A stretch of DNA of 53,878 nucleotides, taken from Treponema sp. Lineage in GTDB: Bacteria > Spirochaetota > Spirochaetia > Treponematales > Treponemataceae. Shown here piece after piece: positions 1 to 9,629 of the stretch (position 1 is its first letter; every line of letters begins with the position of its first letter). The stretch is taken from assembly GCA_016281495.1 (NCBI GenBank), contig JAEEIU010000042.1, positions 1 to 53,878 of the forward strand, in the 5' to 3' direction. Under the pieces are notes generated by a model. That model did not search any database, had not been told where the DNA came from, and was given only the letters and a program-made list of their open reading frames with translations. The translations under genes and the position numbers were made by a program.

Positions 1-1
1 G

Positions 2-2563
2 ACAACACCGTATCAGATTACATTTGAGCTTACAAAGGCTGGAAACTTCTCATTCAATGTTGTTGATTCAACTACTGTAAAGAATCCAGGCCAGGTTTCG
101 ATTGTTACGTTGGATGGAAAGACTGGAACAGTTTCTCCAACATACACACTGACGGAAACTGAGTACAACAAGATTGTTCCAAAGCCATCTGCAATCATCT
201 ACAAGGAAGGTTCATATTCAACTACTGCTGCTGAGTATATCATTCCATTCACACTGGAAAACTATAGCTCACCGGTAAGCATTAACGAAGTCAACGTCAC
301 AAAGAATACAACGGGTGGAACTGTAACAGTTACTGGAACCGCATCTAACGCACAGCTTATAATCCGCAACATTACAAAGACAGGTGTATTCTCATTCACT
401 TACAAAGACAGGAATACTGGAAAAGTAATGGCCAATACCAACGCAAAGGCAACACCGGAATACAGCATTGACGTAAACAAGGTTTGGACTAAGCCAGTAT
501 TGCAGTATTTCAAGAAGAGTGATAGCCACTATCCGACATATGAGCCAGTTGTAAGGTTCCCGTTTGACCTCAAGGATGTAACATATACCCTAACCAAGAA
601 CAACATCAAAGTTGTGACAAACAACTGTGGTGCAACATGGACATTGGAAAAGGAGACAAAAGCAGCACCAGCAAAGGGCGTGACAAGCAGGTACAACATC
701 GTGCTGTCCAACATCCAGAAGAGCGGAGACTTTACATATTCAGTTCTTGACAATGCTGGAAAAGTAATCACATCCAACACGAATCAGACAACCGATACAT
801 TTACTGTAGACTTGAACAAGGTATTTGCCCAGTCAGTAATGTACAATACCGGCATCTACTACAAGACGGCGGGAGAGGCAGTAACAAACTTCAACGTCTA
901 TGGAACGACAACCGACAGGCAGGCAAAGCACATCAAGTTTGTGACAAACACAACAGGTGCGACAGTCAAGTCAGTGACAAGGACAGATAACAAGAGCCTT
1001 TCATATATGAGAGTATATGAAGTAGTCTTTACCGGAATCAAGACGGACGGAGTAATCTCCTTCTATGTTCTTGATGATGCTGGAAAGAATCTTGCGGTAG
1101 TACAGTCTGTACACGGTGACGAGATTTCTCTGCCAACAAGGAACCCGACGGCAAATGACATTGCAAAACTCAATGTTAAGGTAGCGGATGTAAGGTCTGC
1201 CCACCAGGTGGCTTATGGAAGTTCTCCAGCATATCCAAGAACAAAGGGACAGGTAACGATTCCGTTTACACTCAAGCCAAACGGAACAGCACCGGCATTT
1301 ACAGCGTCAAATGTTGTTGTCGTTACCAACGGAACAGGCGGAACGGTAAGTTCTGTACAGTCATTGGGAAACAACAACTACAACATCGTGCTTGCAAACG
1401 TAACAAGGACAGGTACGTTCCAGTATAGGCTCAAGGATGCTAACGGATACACAATCACACCGGAAGGATTCAAGAACTCTGGCGGGGCAACGCATTCAAC
1501 AGCTGCATCACCTGCTTACAGCATTGACTTCTCCAAGGTATCTGATGGATTGTCTACGCTCAAGGTTACTTATGACTCAGCGGTAACTTATCCATCAGAT
1601 ATTGGAACGGCTAAGCTGACCTTTACGGTTACTGATGGAGTTACTACGACATCTTCCATAAAGAGTGCTGCTAAAGATTTAACCTCAAAGACTCCTGCAC
1701 CTGTAGGAGGTCCAGTGGCCGGAATCCCAGGAACAACAATCCAGTTGCCGACTTCCCTCAAGATGTCAAATGTTGACATTCGTGTTAACGGAACGAACGC
1801 AACTGCAAGCCTTAAGCACCTTGGAAGCGGTAAGTATGAGCTGCTTTTGACTGGTGTTACAAGGACAGGAACCTTCCAGTTCCAACTCAAGGATTCAAAC
1901 GGCAATCTGTTGGGAAGCACCAACACCAGTACAGTTCTTTCCCCGGCCTATACCATAGACACTTCTAAGGTTGCACAGGCTAAGATTAGGACAGCAGACA
2001 AAGTGGTGTATGGTTCAGAAAACAATGCGGTTGTTGAAAAGGTTTCCCTTACATCCGAAGGCGGTCTTGTCCTCAAACAGGAGAATTTCACTCTTGTGAC
2101 AAACACATGCGGTGCAAAGATTCTTCGTCTGGACAGGTCAGGCTCATCCAATAACTATACCCTTGTTCTTTCAGCGACAAGAGCCGGTAAGTTCAGCTTT
2201 AGCGTAAAAGTTGGAACAGTTACTCCTTTTGTTTACACCCAGAAAGATATTGCAAAGAAAATGGTAAATGCAAATGTTTCAATGGAATATGAAGTATCTG
2301 TTGCAAACGGTGGAACTTTACAGCAAAAACTGGAGCTTCTTGAGCAGATTGATTCCTCTAAACCTGCAAAAACCCTGGATCTGAATTCGATGATTCAAAG
2401 GGGTACAGGTGTAAATGGCGCATTGCAGTTGAGGGATGATTCAGGCAATGTCTACACATTAAAGGATAATCCTGTTTCCAAGGACTTACAGAACGCTAGA
2501 GACAAAATCGAAGCGGACGGATACTTGAAAGCAGATGCTTTAAAGGATAAAGTTATTAGATAA
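2..2563 (+). CDS. Repetitive beta-rich surface or secreted protein, 5' end outside window
   Basis: The frame is open from base 2 to the TAA at 2561-2563 (853 codons), so the true start and any signal peptide lie upstream. The protein is a chain of degenerate Ig-like modules. Each ends in a strand pair of the type [NG]VTRTGTFQFxLKDxNG, seen near nt 29, 373, 709, 1036, 1400, 1856 and 2178. These are usually followed by a linker resembling SPAYxIDxxKV, and preceded by a VTNxxGGTV-like strand. Spacing is roughly 110-155 residues. Composition is rich in Thr, Asn, Ser and Lys with almost no Cys. The last 80 residues are non-repetitive and Asp/Lys-rich. No catalytic motif is visible; a stalk, adhesin or surface-layer role is inference. 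The exported proteins downstream are unrelated in sequence. Confidence 0.8.
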   Translation, partial: TTPYQITFELTKAGNFSFNVVDSTTVKNPGQVSIVTLDGKTGTVSPTYTLTETEYNKIVPKPSAIIYKEGSYSTTAAEYIIPFTLENYSSPVSINEVNVTKNTTGGTVTVTGTASNAQLIIRNITKTGVFSFTYKDRNTGKVMANTNAKATPEYSIDVNKVWTKPVLQYFKKSDSHYPTYEPVVRFPFDLKDVTYTLTKNNIKVVTNNCGATWTLEKETKAAPAKGVTSRYNIVLSNIQKSGDFTYSVLDNAGKVITSNTNQTTDTFTVDLNKVFAQSVMYNTGIYYKTAGEAVTNFNVYGTTTDRQAKHIKFVTNTTGATVKSVTRTDNKSLSYMRVYEVVFTGIKTDGVISFYVLDDAGKNLAVVQSVHGDEISLPTRNPTANDIAKLNVKVADVRSAHQVAYGSSPAYPRTKGQVTIPFTLKPNGTAPAFTASNVVVVTNGTGGTVSSVQSLGNNNYNIVLANVTRTGTFQYRLKDANGYTITPEGFKNSGGATHSTAASPAYSIDFSKVSDGLSTLKVTYDSAVTYPSDIGTAKLTFTVTDGVTTTSSIKSAAKDLTSKTPAPVGGPVAGIPGTTIQLPTSLKMSNVDIRVNGTNATASLKHLGSGKYELLLTGVTRTGTFQFQLKDSNGNLLGSTNTSTVLSPAYTIDTSKVAQAKIRTADKVVYGSENNAVVEKVSLTSEGGLVLKQENFTLVTNTCGAKILRLDRSGSSNNYTLVLSATRAGKFSFSVKVGTVTPFVYTQKDIAKKMVNANVSMEYEVSVANGGTLQQKLELLEQIDSSKPAKTLDLNSMIQRGTGVNGALQLRDDSGNVYTLKDNPVSKDLQNARDKIEADGYLKADALKDKVIR

Positions 2564-2590
2564 TTAACTTTTAACCAAAACAATCCGGCT

Positions 2591-2648
2591 CCCTTGAACA
2601 AAGGGGGCCGACAGATTGATAAAAAGGGATTTTTGTCAATCTGTCGGC
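2591..2648 (+). terminator. Tandem hairpins after the repeat protein
   Basis: A small hairpin (CCCTT 2591-2595 with AAGGG 2601-2605) is followed by a long one: 2607-2619 pairs perfectly with 2636-2648 (13 bp). The stem then continues through a G-U pair and five A-T pairs to a GGGA (GNRA-type) tetraloop at 2626-2629. No long U-tract follows, so this could be a factor-dependent terminator, a processing site or a 3'-end stabiliser. Confidence 0.55.
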
Positions 2649-2707
2649 TGGATAATAAAAAATTGATTCATCTTTAGTTGATAATTTACTTGTGGGGGTA
2701 TTTTACC

Positions 2708-4537
2708 ATGCTTAATTTTAAGAAAACTGTTGCAATGATAGTGGCTTTGGCAGTTGCAGCATCTGCATTCGCTCAAAAAACTGAACAACCTAAACCAAAA
2801 AAAGCACCAGATGCAGTGGGCGATATTGTTTTTAAGGATGGAACAGCCCTCCCAATGCAAAGGGGAATGATGCTTACTGACGAGCAGAGGTCAAATGTTG
2901 TGGCTGTCATTGCCTTTGTCGGTGACGGTGTAGTGGGAAAAAAAGGATTGGTCTACGGTCTTGGAGTTGAACGTTCAGACTATTATCAGACATGGGCAGC
3001 CAAGGATTCTTTTGGTGCTACGACATCATTCGATTCAATAGCTAATACTACACAAGTAAAAGTTTCCGCTAAAAATGCATTTGATCCGAATTCCGGGGAC
3101 ATAGATGGAAGCGATAACTGGGACGAAATATGCAAGGCAGATCCTAATGCAACGGCAAGGCCTTCTGTAAATTATCCGGTATTTTATTATGCAAACAATT
3201 ACGGTAAGAAGAATAATCTAAAAGGTGAGCTCGCAACTGGCTGGTATGTTCCAACGGTAACTGAATTTACAGTAATCTACAACAACATGAATGACATTCA
3301 TGCGGCTATAGCTTCAATGAATAAAGAGGTCAGTCTTTATGAAACGGCATTGTGGACTTCATCTCAGTGTTCAACAGATCCGACAAAAGTTTATGCCATA
3401 ACAACAACAACCGTAAGCCTTGCAAACAAAACATACCTTTCTGGCGGACACATTCTTGTTCTGCACACATTCGGAAAGGCAATAGAGGAAGATCCTCCAA
3501 AGCAGGCAAAAAAGAATGAAAAGGCAGAAGTAAAAGAAGAGCCAAAACCAGAGCCACCAAAGGTAGAAAAGGAAACAGCAGTTCAGGAAAAACCACAGTC
3601 ATCATTGATCTTTACGGCAACTAATCGTCCGGCGGCAAAGGCAAATTACAGTGCACTCGACAAGGAAGTAAAGGCATTGTCATTCAGGTCTACAGACAAG
3701 ATTTCTGATGCAGCCAAGAAAATTACAGCTTCTTCACAGACAACAAAGCAAAAGGCACGTGCCCTGTTCACATGGATTTGCAATAACGTTAAATTTGATA
3801 AGGACAACAAAAAAGAATCAAGAAATGTAAAGGGAGTATGGGCAACCGGATATGCAACAAGCGAAGGATATTCTCTCCTATTCAAGCAGATGGCAAAAGA
3901 CGCCGGTATAAAGGCTGATTCTGTTTCTGGTGAGATTAAAAAGAGTGTTGCATATAAAACTGGGGATGCACTGGAAAAGCATTTCTGGAATGTGGTTTAT
4001 GATGGCAAGACTCCAATCATCATTGATATTGCGATGACAGTTGCAAACGGTACAGATTACGTTTCCGAATACTTTGATGTTGATCCAGGATTGTTCGTAT
4101 TCTCTCACTTTACAAAGAGCGGTAAAGCACAGGGTCTGAATAAGGCTGTTGATAAAAAACTCTTTGAAAAGATGCCATATCTTTCGCTCAGGCTTGGAGA
4201 TTTGGGCATATGCGGTCAGGATGTTGTAACATTCTTACAGGCACACAAGGATGCAGGATTCCCAGAAATAACAAGTCAGATAAAAGACGTTGCCGACATG
4301 GGAATAAAGATTAAAAAGATGCCGATGACAAGGACTCTTGGTTCGGAGAATTATATATTCAATTTTGAATTCCCACAGAATGTAACAATTCAGCTGGTAA
4401 CGCCTAAGGGAAATCAAAAGATTACAAGCGGAAAAGATTTGGTGTATGCTCCAACTTCAAACGGAACTGTTAAAGTTCAGGTTACAAAATCCGGCAAGAC
4501 ATACACCATATTCAGCTACGAAGCAAAAGTGCAGTAA
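2708..4537 (+). CDS. Exported protein: Lcl/DUF1566-like domain plus degenerate transglutaminase-like domain
   Basis: The ATG at 2708 is chosen because a GTGGGGG ribosome site precedes it and the product then begins with a clean signal peptide ending ASAFA-Q; an upstream in-frame ATG at 2678 would spoil it. The first 230 mature residues resemble the Lcl/DUF1566 lectin-like fold common in treponemes (GWYVPTVTEF, ALWTSSQ motifs). A Lys/Glu/Pro-rich linker follows, then a KY-type transglutaminase-like domain (ARALFTWICNNVKFD ... KHFWNVVYDG ... IDI). The residue aligned with the catalytic Cys of the paralogue at 6200-9448 is Ser385, while the His is kept, so enzymatic activity is doubtful. First of three tandem paralogues; probably periplasmic or surface-located. 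Confidence 0.8.
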   Translation: MLNFKKTVAMIVALAVAASAFAQKTEQPKPKKAPDAVGDIVFKDGTALPMQRGMMLTDEQRSNVVAVIAFVGDGVVGKKGLVYGLGVERSDYYQTWAAKDSFGATTSFDSIANTTQVKVSAKNAFDPNSGDIDGSDNWDEICKADPNATARPSVNYPVFYYANNYGKKNNLKGELATGWYVPTVTEFTVIYNNMNDIHAAIASMNKEVSLYETALWTSSQCSTDPTKVYAITTTTVSLANKTYLSGGHILVLHTFGKAIEEDPPKQAKKNEKAEVKEEPKPEPPKVEKETAVQEKPQSSLIFTATNRPAAKANYSALDKEVKALSFRSTDKISDAAKKITASSQTTKQKARALFTWICNNVKFDKDNKKESRNVKGVWATGYATSEGYSLLFKQMAKDAGIKADSVSGEIKKSVAYKTGDALEKHFWNVVYDGKTPIIIDIAMTVANGTDYVSEYFDVDPGLFVFSHFTKSGKAQGLNKAVDKKLFEKMPYLSLRLGDLGICGQDVVTFLQAHKDAGFPEITSQIKDVADMGIKIKKMPMTRTLGSENYIFNFEFPQNVTIQLVTPKGNQKITSGKDLVYAPTSNGTVKVQVTKSGKTYTIFSYEAKVQ

Positions 4538-4578
4538 GATCGGTGCGGGTTTATGACTCTTATAAGGAGGACAGTATT

Positions 4579-6183
4579 ATGTTTTTTACTAAAAAGAGTC
4601 GAATACTTTTTGTTCTGTCATTTTTGATTTTCTCTGTTCACGCCCAGACAAACGCTGACTTTATGTTCAGTTCGGCAACGGTGGCAAAGAGAACTGATTT
4701 ATCGACGATAGATGAATATGTTAAAACTCTAAAGATTCCTTCGACTACGGGTTACGGAGAAGCGGCAAAAAAAATTTGTGCTAAATCAACTGGTGATTAT
4801 CAAAAGGCCCGTGCGATTTTTGCATGGGTTGCACAGAATATTACATACGATCTTTCTGCAAAAAATTTTGATTCAAACACAGCAGATAATGTATGGAAAA
4901 ACCGTTCTGCAATTGCTATAGGTTATTGCAACCTCTATTTAAAGCTTGCACGCAGCATAGGCCTGGATGGGGAAATAGTCTCAGGTGTCTCTAAGAATCT
5001 GTCATATCAAATAGGTGATGCGCTTGCAGGACATGTGTGGCTCATCGTTCATAATGGCACAACAGAAATTCTCATGGATCCCACATGGGCCGCAGGTTCT
5101 GTAAACGGAAATAAATTTGTTGCTTCGTATGATCCGATGTGGTTTGATGTTGATCCTTATATAATGGCAACCGTTCATTTTCCGGACAATGAAGTGTTTC
5201 AATATTTGAATAATCCACTCACACTTGAACAATTCAAGGTATTTGAACCGCTAGATCCGATTTTAACTTATGGTGGAATTGACGGACGTGAAGTTTATAA
5301 CTTTTTCCTTCGCCATCCAAAAGCATCACTTCCTTCATGCTCATTCAAGGATTCAAACAAGGCTGGTGTGAAGGCAAGAAAAATACCAATGACAGATGCA
5401 CTCAAGATAAATCAGCCATACGTGTTCAGGTTTGATTTTCCTACCAACATTGACGTAAAGATTTCGGTGAACGGGACATGGACTTCGCTCAAGACAGGAA
5501 TCGACATGACGGTAAAGCCAGAGAGTAAAAAGGATGTAATGGTTGCCTATAAGACAAAGGGAACGGATAAGCTTTATCCAATTGTCTGGTATAAAACGCA
5601 GGATAATTTCTCTTTCCCGCATGAGAACGAAATCAGTAAGGTTAATACTCCAGTACCGACAGTTACCCTTTCAAATGCCAATGCCACAACTAGGAAAACA
5701 AAGCTAAAGGCAATGATTCAGAATAATCCCGTTCATCTTGAAAAGGAAAACATCGCTGCAGTTACATTTACAATGACAGATGGCCGCAAGATGGATAATC
5801 AGGCAAATGGCAAGGCAAAGGTCATTGTGATTGCAGACATTGATACAAGTTCAGCATTATGGACGATGCAAAGCATAGCTCAGGAATGGAAGAATCTGCC
5901 GGATGTTGATTTTATTTTCTATGATGATTCGGGACACACAAAAGAAGAGATGACATCTTTTAAGAAAAATATTCCGGAAACAGACATACAGTTTGCGTAT
6001 ACTGTTGCAGATGGAAATACAAAAAATGTTTTTGATGGGTACAAAAGTTTTATAGCACAGACTGGTAAAATATCTTTGCCGATGATTGTGTATATAGATA
6101 AAAATAATAAAGTTCAAGTTGTTGAATGGGGACGTTCTTTTGAAGGAGAACATCTGAATAAAATTTTGCAATCTATAAATTAA
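4579..6183 (+). CDS. Exported KY-type transglutaminase-like protein, catalytic Cys lost, with thioredoxin-like C-terminus
   Basis: The start is ATG 4579, behind AAGGAGG (4564-4570); the signal peptide ends in VHA-Q. Mature order: transglutaminase-like domain (ARAIFAWVAQNITYD, then AGHVWLIVH and MDPTWAAG), the KY-family extension (WFDVDPYIMATVHF), a beta-rich region, and a C-terminal thioredoxin-like fold (VTFTMTDGRKMDNQANGK ... PMIVYIDKNNK). The position of the active-site Cys is Ala113 (GYC comes four residues later), and the thioredoxin-like domain has no CxxC. Both predicted active sites are therefore empty, suggesting a binding or structural role. It lies 41 bp after its upstream paralogue and 16 bp before the next one, consistent with an operon. 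Confidence 0.8.
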   Translation: MFFTKKSRILFVLSFLIFSVHAQTNADFMFSSATVAKRTDLSTIDEYVKTLKIPSTTGYGEAAKKICAKSTGDYQKARAIFAWVAQNITYDLSAKNFDSNTADNVWKNRSAIAIGYCNLYLKLARSIGLDGEIVSGVSKNLSYQIGDALAGHVWLIVHNGTTEILMDPTWAAGSVNGNKFVASYDPMWFDVDPYIMATVHFPDNEVFQYLNNPLTLEQFKVFEPLDPILTYGGIDGREVYNFFLRHPKASLPSCSFKDSNKAGVKARKIPMTDALKINQPYVFRFDFPTNIDVKISVNGTWTSLKTGIDMTVKPESKKDVMVAYKTKGTDKLYPIVWYKTQDNFSFPHENEISKVNTPVPTVTLSNANATTRKTKLKAMIQNNPVHLEKENIAAVTFTMTDGRKMDNQANGKAKVIVIADIDTSSALWTMQSIAQEWKNLPDVDFIFYDDSGHTKEEMTSFKKNIPETDIQFAYTVADGNTKNVFDGYKSFIAQTGKISLPMIVYIDKNNKVQVVEWGRSFEGEHLNKILQSIN

Positions 6184-6199
6184 ACACAGGAGAACACTT

Positions 6200-9100
6200 A
6201 TGAAGACAAGCGCAAAAAGAGCACTGTTGATTTCTGTTTTACTTACACTCACACTGACGGTTTTTGCCCAGAAGAACAGTGACTTCATGTTTACGGCCAC
6301 AAAGCATCCAAAGCCAGCCACTTATGATGCAATTGATGCATATGCTTCAAATCTAACTTTTAGCACAAGTACATCATATCAGCAGGCCGCTACAAAAATC
6401 TGTGCAAAATCAAAGACAGATATAGAAAAGGCTCGTGCAATATTTGCATGGATCGGCCACAATATTGAATACGATGTTGGACTGGACAGTTCCTATTGTT
6501 ACAGTGCGGATGGTGTATGGCAGCACAGGAAGGGTGCATGTGACGGTTATGCAGGCCTTTATGTTCAGCTGGCAAAAGCCGTTGGCCTTAATGTTCAGAA
6601 AGTAAGCGGTCAGACTAAATACGACAGTTCTGACTATGGTTCTTCCTTGGGTTCTCACAGCTGGATTCTTGTTCATCTTGCAGACCGTGACATGCTTATG
6701 GATCCGACATGGGGCGCAGGTTCAGTTAGTGGAACTGCATCTTCAAGATATCCTTATGGAGACACATTCACATACGACTACAAGGACTACTGGTTTGACG
6801 TTGATCCTTACATAATGATTACAACGCATTATACTTCTAGCAAGGAACTTCAGGTTTTGCCGGTAGCAGTAACATTGGAGCAGTTCAAAGTTTTGCCAGG
6901 AATCAGTCCTGCATTTGAAAAAAGCGGAATCGATGGAAAAGAACTGTTCAACTTCCTTCTTACACATACAAAGACATGGGGACAATATACATATAAACAA
7001 TTTGGCAGTCTGTGGAAGCAGGGACTCGTTGTCAATAAAACTCTGTTTACAAGAAACCTGAAACAGAACGAATCTTATACAGTCAATTACACTTATCCAT
7101 CCAACATAAAACTTTCAATTACTTATGATGATAAAACTTATGATCTTCCAAACGGTACAGATTATACATTCAAGCCGACAAAAACAAGCAACGTATATCT
7201 TGGAATTAAGACAACCACTGGTAATGGCGGATGGCATATAGATTATATCTCGCGTTATTTTGTACAGGCAAGTCCTTCTTTCCCATGGCAGAGCAAGTCT
7301 ACTACACTTTTGGCTCAGTTGAAGAGCGATCTTGATAGGGCTACAGCGACTGCAGGTACTGGATCAAATACAGGTTCAAGCGGCTCAACAAGCACAGGCA
7401 GCACTTCAACAGGTACAACAAACAGCGGAAGAACTACAACAACTACAGGAACCAATACAACCACAGCACAGGCGACAAAAAAGCAGGGCCTCAACAAAGC
7501 CAATCTTTCTACTGTGACATATACACTTCTTGACGGAACAAAAGTTGACAATCAGGCACACGGTAAACCCAAGGTTCTTGTATTCTTCCAGACAATATGT
7601 GGTCGATGTATGCAGACCACAAAAAATATTGCCAATGCTTACAGTACATTCAGCGATGTTGATCTGTACGAGATTGAGATACGTATGGCAGATGCGGCAA
7701 CTGTTCAGACATTCAAGAATACCTATGCAATACCAGCGATGAAATTCTCCTCTGATACAACAGGAATGAACAACAGCTCAATGTGGCAGTACATCAGGTC
7801 AATGATGGAAACAACTTCAATACAGTTGCCATTCATAGTATTTATTGATGCAAACAACAAGATACAACATTACGTTTCAGGTCAGACTCTTACAGCTGCG
7901 AAAATGAGGGAGTATATCGATGATTATTTGATTCCTGTTAATGTTCAGTCCGTATCGACGACCTCTTCAACAACCAACACTACAACTAATACGACTACAG
8001 GACAGGGCACAAGTACCACGACAACGACCAATACAACCACAGGAACAACTATTAACACAAGTTCAAATGGTACTACGACTAATACAACAACTACTACCAC
8101 AAATACAACACAGCAGGCAGCAAAAAAACAGGGCCTTAACAAAGCCAATCTTTCTACTGTGACATATACTCTTCTTGACGGAACAAAAGTTGACAATCAG
8201 GCACACGGTAAACCCAAGGTTTTGATTTTCATGCAGACAATTTGTCCTCGCTGTATGCAAACCTCAAAGAATGTTTCCAATGCTTATAACAAGTTCAATG
8301 ATGTTGATCTGTACGAGATAGAGATAAACAAGGCGGATGCGGCTACAGTTAAGTCATTCAAGAATAGCTATGCAATTCCTGAGATGAAATTCTCTTCTGA
8401 TACAACAGGAATGAACAACAGCTCAATGTGGCAGTACATCAGGTCAATGATGAGCACGACTTCAATTCAGCTACCTTTTGTTGTATTCATTGATTCAAAC
8501 AACAAGATTCAGTACCAGGTTTCTGGTCAAGTTCTTACAGCTGGTAATATCAGGGACATTATAGATGATTATCTGATTCCTGTATCAGCTCAATCAACAA
8601 CTACCACAAATTCAACTTCAACAAATGCAACAGCTGGACAGGGAACCACCACTACAACAACGACTATCACAACTAGAGGTCAGGGAACCAACACAACGAC
8701 CACAAGCAATACGAGCACAGGACAGGGTACAAATACAACAACAACCAATACAACAAGTGGACGCGGTACAAGCACTACAACTACTACGACCAATACAACG
8801 AGTGGGCAGGGAACAAGTACTACAGTAACAACGACAAACACTACAACAGGTCAAACCTCCACCACAACTACTACGACTACAACAAGAACAACTACAGGTC
8901 AGGCGACAACAACAAAACCGACAAATAACGACTGTGAAGATGGAGAATGTGAGACAGAACTTCCTGCATCAAGGGCAAGAAAGCAGGGTTTGAACAAAGC
9001 AAATCCAGTAACCCAAACATTTGTTACGGTTGATGGAAAAAAGATAACCACAAGTGCCAATGGCAAGCCAAAGATTTTAGTGTTCTTTGCAACAAGCTGC

Positions 9101-9448
9101 GGACGTACAAAGAATTTCTTAAAGAACATTAATCCTGTTTATAAGAATTTTGCAGATGTAGATGTTTGCTTTATTGAGGTAAGGAAAGCAAAGCAAAAAG
9201 CTGTTACAACTTTCCAGAAAAAATATGCAGTTGAGGAAATGGATTTTGCATATGATGCAAGCGGTAATGCAAAGAAGGCAATGGAAACTTATCATAAAAC
9301 ATTCTTGCCAAAAGTAAAGACGGTCAACACACCAATGATTGTTTATATTGACGGCAACAATATTGTTCAGAAAATTGAGCATGGTAAAGCATTCACCGCA
9401 AAGGAAGTAAGGGAAGTAATAGACAATTACCTTGTTCCAGCAAAGTAA
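6200..9448 (+). CDS. Exported transglutaminase-like protein with three thioredoxin-like domains and Thr-rich linkers
   Basis: Signal peptide ends VFA-Q; an AGGAGA ribosome site precedes ATG 6200. The N-terminal KY-type transglutaminase-like domain keeps a full triad: Cys114 (KGACDGYA), His153 (SHSW) and Asp168 (MDPTWGAG), followed by the family extension WFDVDPYIMITTHY. Three TlpA/thioredoxin-like repeats follow, each opening with KKQGLNKAN or similar. The first has CGRC (Cys467/470), the second CPRC (Cys682/685), the third CGRT (Cys967 only). They are separated by Thr/Asn/Ser/Gly linkers near nt 7365-7480, 7950-8120 and 8595-8930. It may combine a protein-crosslinking or peptidase-like activity with thiol chemistry outside the cytoplasm. 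This is the only apparently active member of the three tandem paralogues. Confidence 0.85.
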   Translation: MKTSAKRALLISVLLTLTLTVFAQKNSDFMFTATKHPKPATYDAIDAYASNLTFSTSTSYQQAATKICAKSKTDIEKARAIFAWIGHNIEYDVGLDSSYCYSADGVWQHRKGACDGYAGLYVQLAKAVGLNVQKVSGQTKYDSSDYGSSLGSHSWILVHLADRDMLMDPTWGAGSVSGTASSRYPYGDTFTYDYKDYWFDVDPYIMITTHYTSSKELQVLPVAVTLEQFKVLPGISPAFEKSGIDGKELFNFLLTHTKTWGQYTYKQFGSLWKQGLVVNKTLFTRNLKQNESYTVNYTYPSNIKLSITYDDKTYDLPNGTDYTFKPTKTSNVYLGIKTTTGNGGWHIDYISRYFVQASPSFPWQSKSTTLLAQLKSDLDRATATAGTGSNTGSSGSTSTGSTSTGTTNSGRTTTTTGTNTTTAQATKKQGLNKANLSTVTYTLLDGTKVDNQAHGKPKVLVFFQTICGRCMQTTKNIANAYSTFSDVDLYEIEIRMADAATVQTFKNTYAIPAMKFSSDTTGMNNSSMWQYIRSMMETTSIQLPFIVFIDANNKIQHYVSGQTLTAAKMREYIDDYLIPVNVQSVSTTSSTTNTTTNTTTGQGTSTTTTTNTTTGTTINTSSNGTTTNTTTTTTNTTQQAAKKQGLNKANLSTVTYTLLDGTKVDNQAHGKPKVLIFMQTICPRCMQTSKNVSNAYNKFNDVDLYEIEINKADAATVKSFKNSYAIPEMKFSSDTTGMNNSSMWQYIRSMMSTTSIQLPFVVFIDSNNKIQYQVSGQVLTAGNIRDIIDDYLIPVSAQSTTTTNSTSTNATAGQGTTTTTTTITTRGQGTNTTTTSNTSTGQGTNTTTTNTTSGRGTSTTTTTTNTTSGQGTSTTVTTTNTTTGQTSTTTTTTTTRTTTGQATTTKPTNNDCEDGECETELPASRARKQGLNKANPVTQTFVTVDGKKITTSANGKPKILVFFATSCGRTKNFLKNINPVYKNFADVDVCFIEVRKAKQKAVTTFQKKYAVEEMDFAYDASGNAKKAMETYHKTFLPKVKTVNTPMIVYIDGNNIVQKIEHGKAFTAKEVREVIDNYLVPAK

Positions 9449-9457
9449 TGGTAATAT

Positions 9458-9524
9458 GTCATTCCTGATTTGATTCGGAATCTTAAGACGATATGTTAAG
9501 ATGCTGAATCAAGTTCAGCATGAC
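9458..9524. repeat. GTCAT...ATGAC palindromic repeat, copy 1
   Basis: A 67-bp unit bounded by inverted GTCAT and ATGAC. The left part is an imperfect palindrome (ATTCCTGATTTGATTCGGAAT) and the right part is GCTGAATCAAGTTCAGC. It sits between two convergent genes with a second copy 20 bp further on. Similar GTCATTCC...GGAAT elements are widespread intergenic repeats in bacteria. Confidence 0.7.
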
Positions 9525-9543
9525 GTGCATGAAGTTTAGATTT

Positions 9544-9614
9544 GTCATTCCGGACTTGATCCGGAATCTCTTTGAATATCCTATGCCATGTTGAATCATT
9601 TGTTTCAGCATGAC
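9544..9614. repeat. GTCAT...ATGAC palindromic repeat, copy 2
   Basis: A 71-bp unit with the same ends and the same plan: a left palindrome ATTCCGGACTTGATCCGGAAT (near perfect) and a right half containing TTGAATCATTTGTTTCAGCATGAC. It differs from copy 1 mainly in the middle. It lies directly downstream of the convergent GH3 gene, so it may also serve as a transcription end. Confidence 0.7.
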
Positions 9615-9629
9615 ATAGGATAACTCTTT

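Noticed and set aside
7315..8854. Several open frames rich in Gln, Val or Cys on both strands
   Set aside because: They are shadows of the Thr/Asn-coding repeats in the 6200-9448 gene: simple codon repeats stay open in all frames. They have no ribosome sites.
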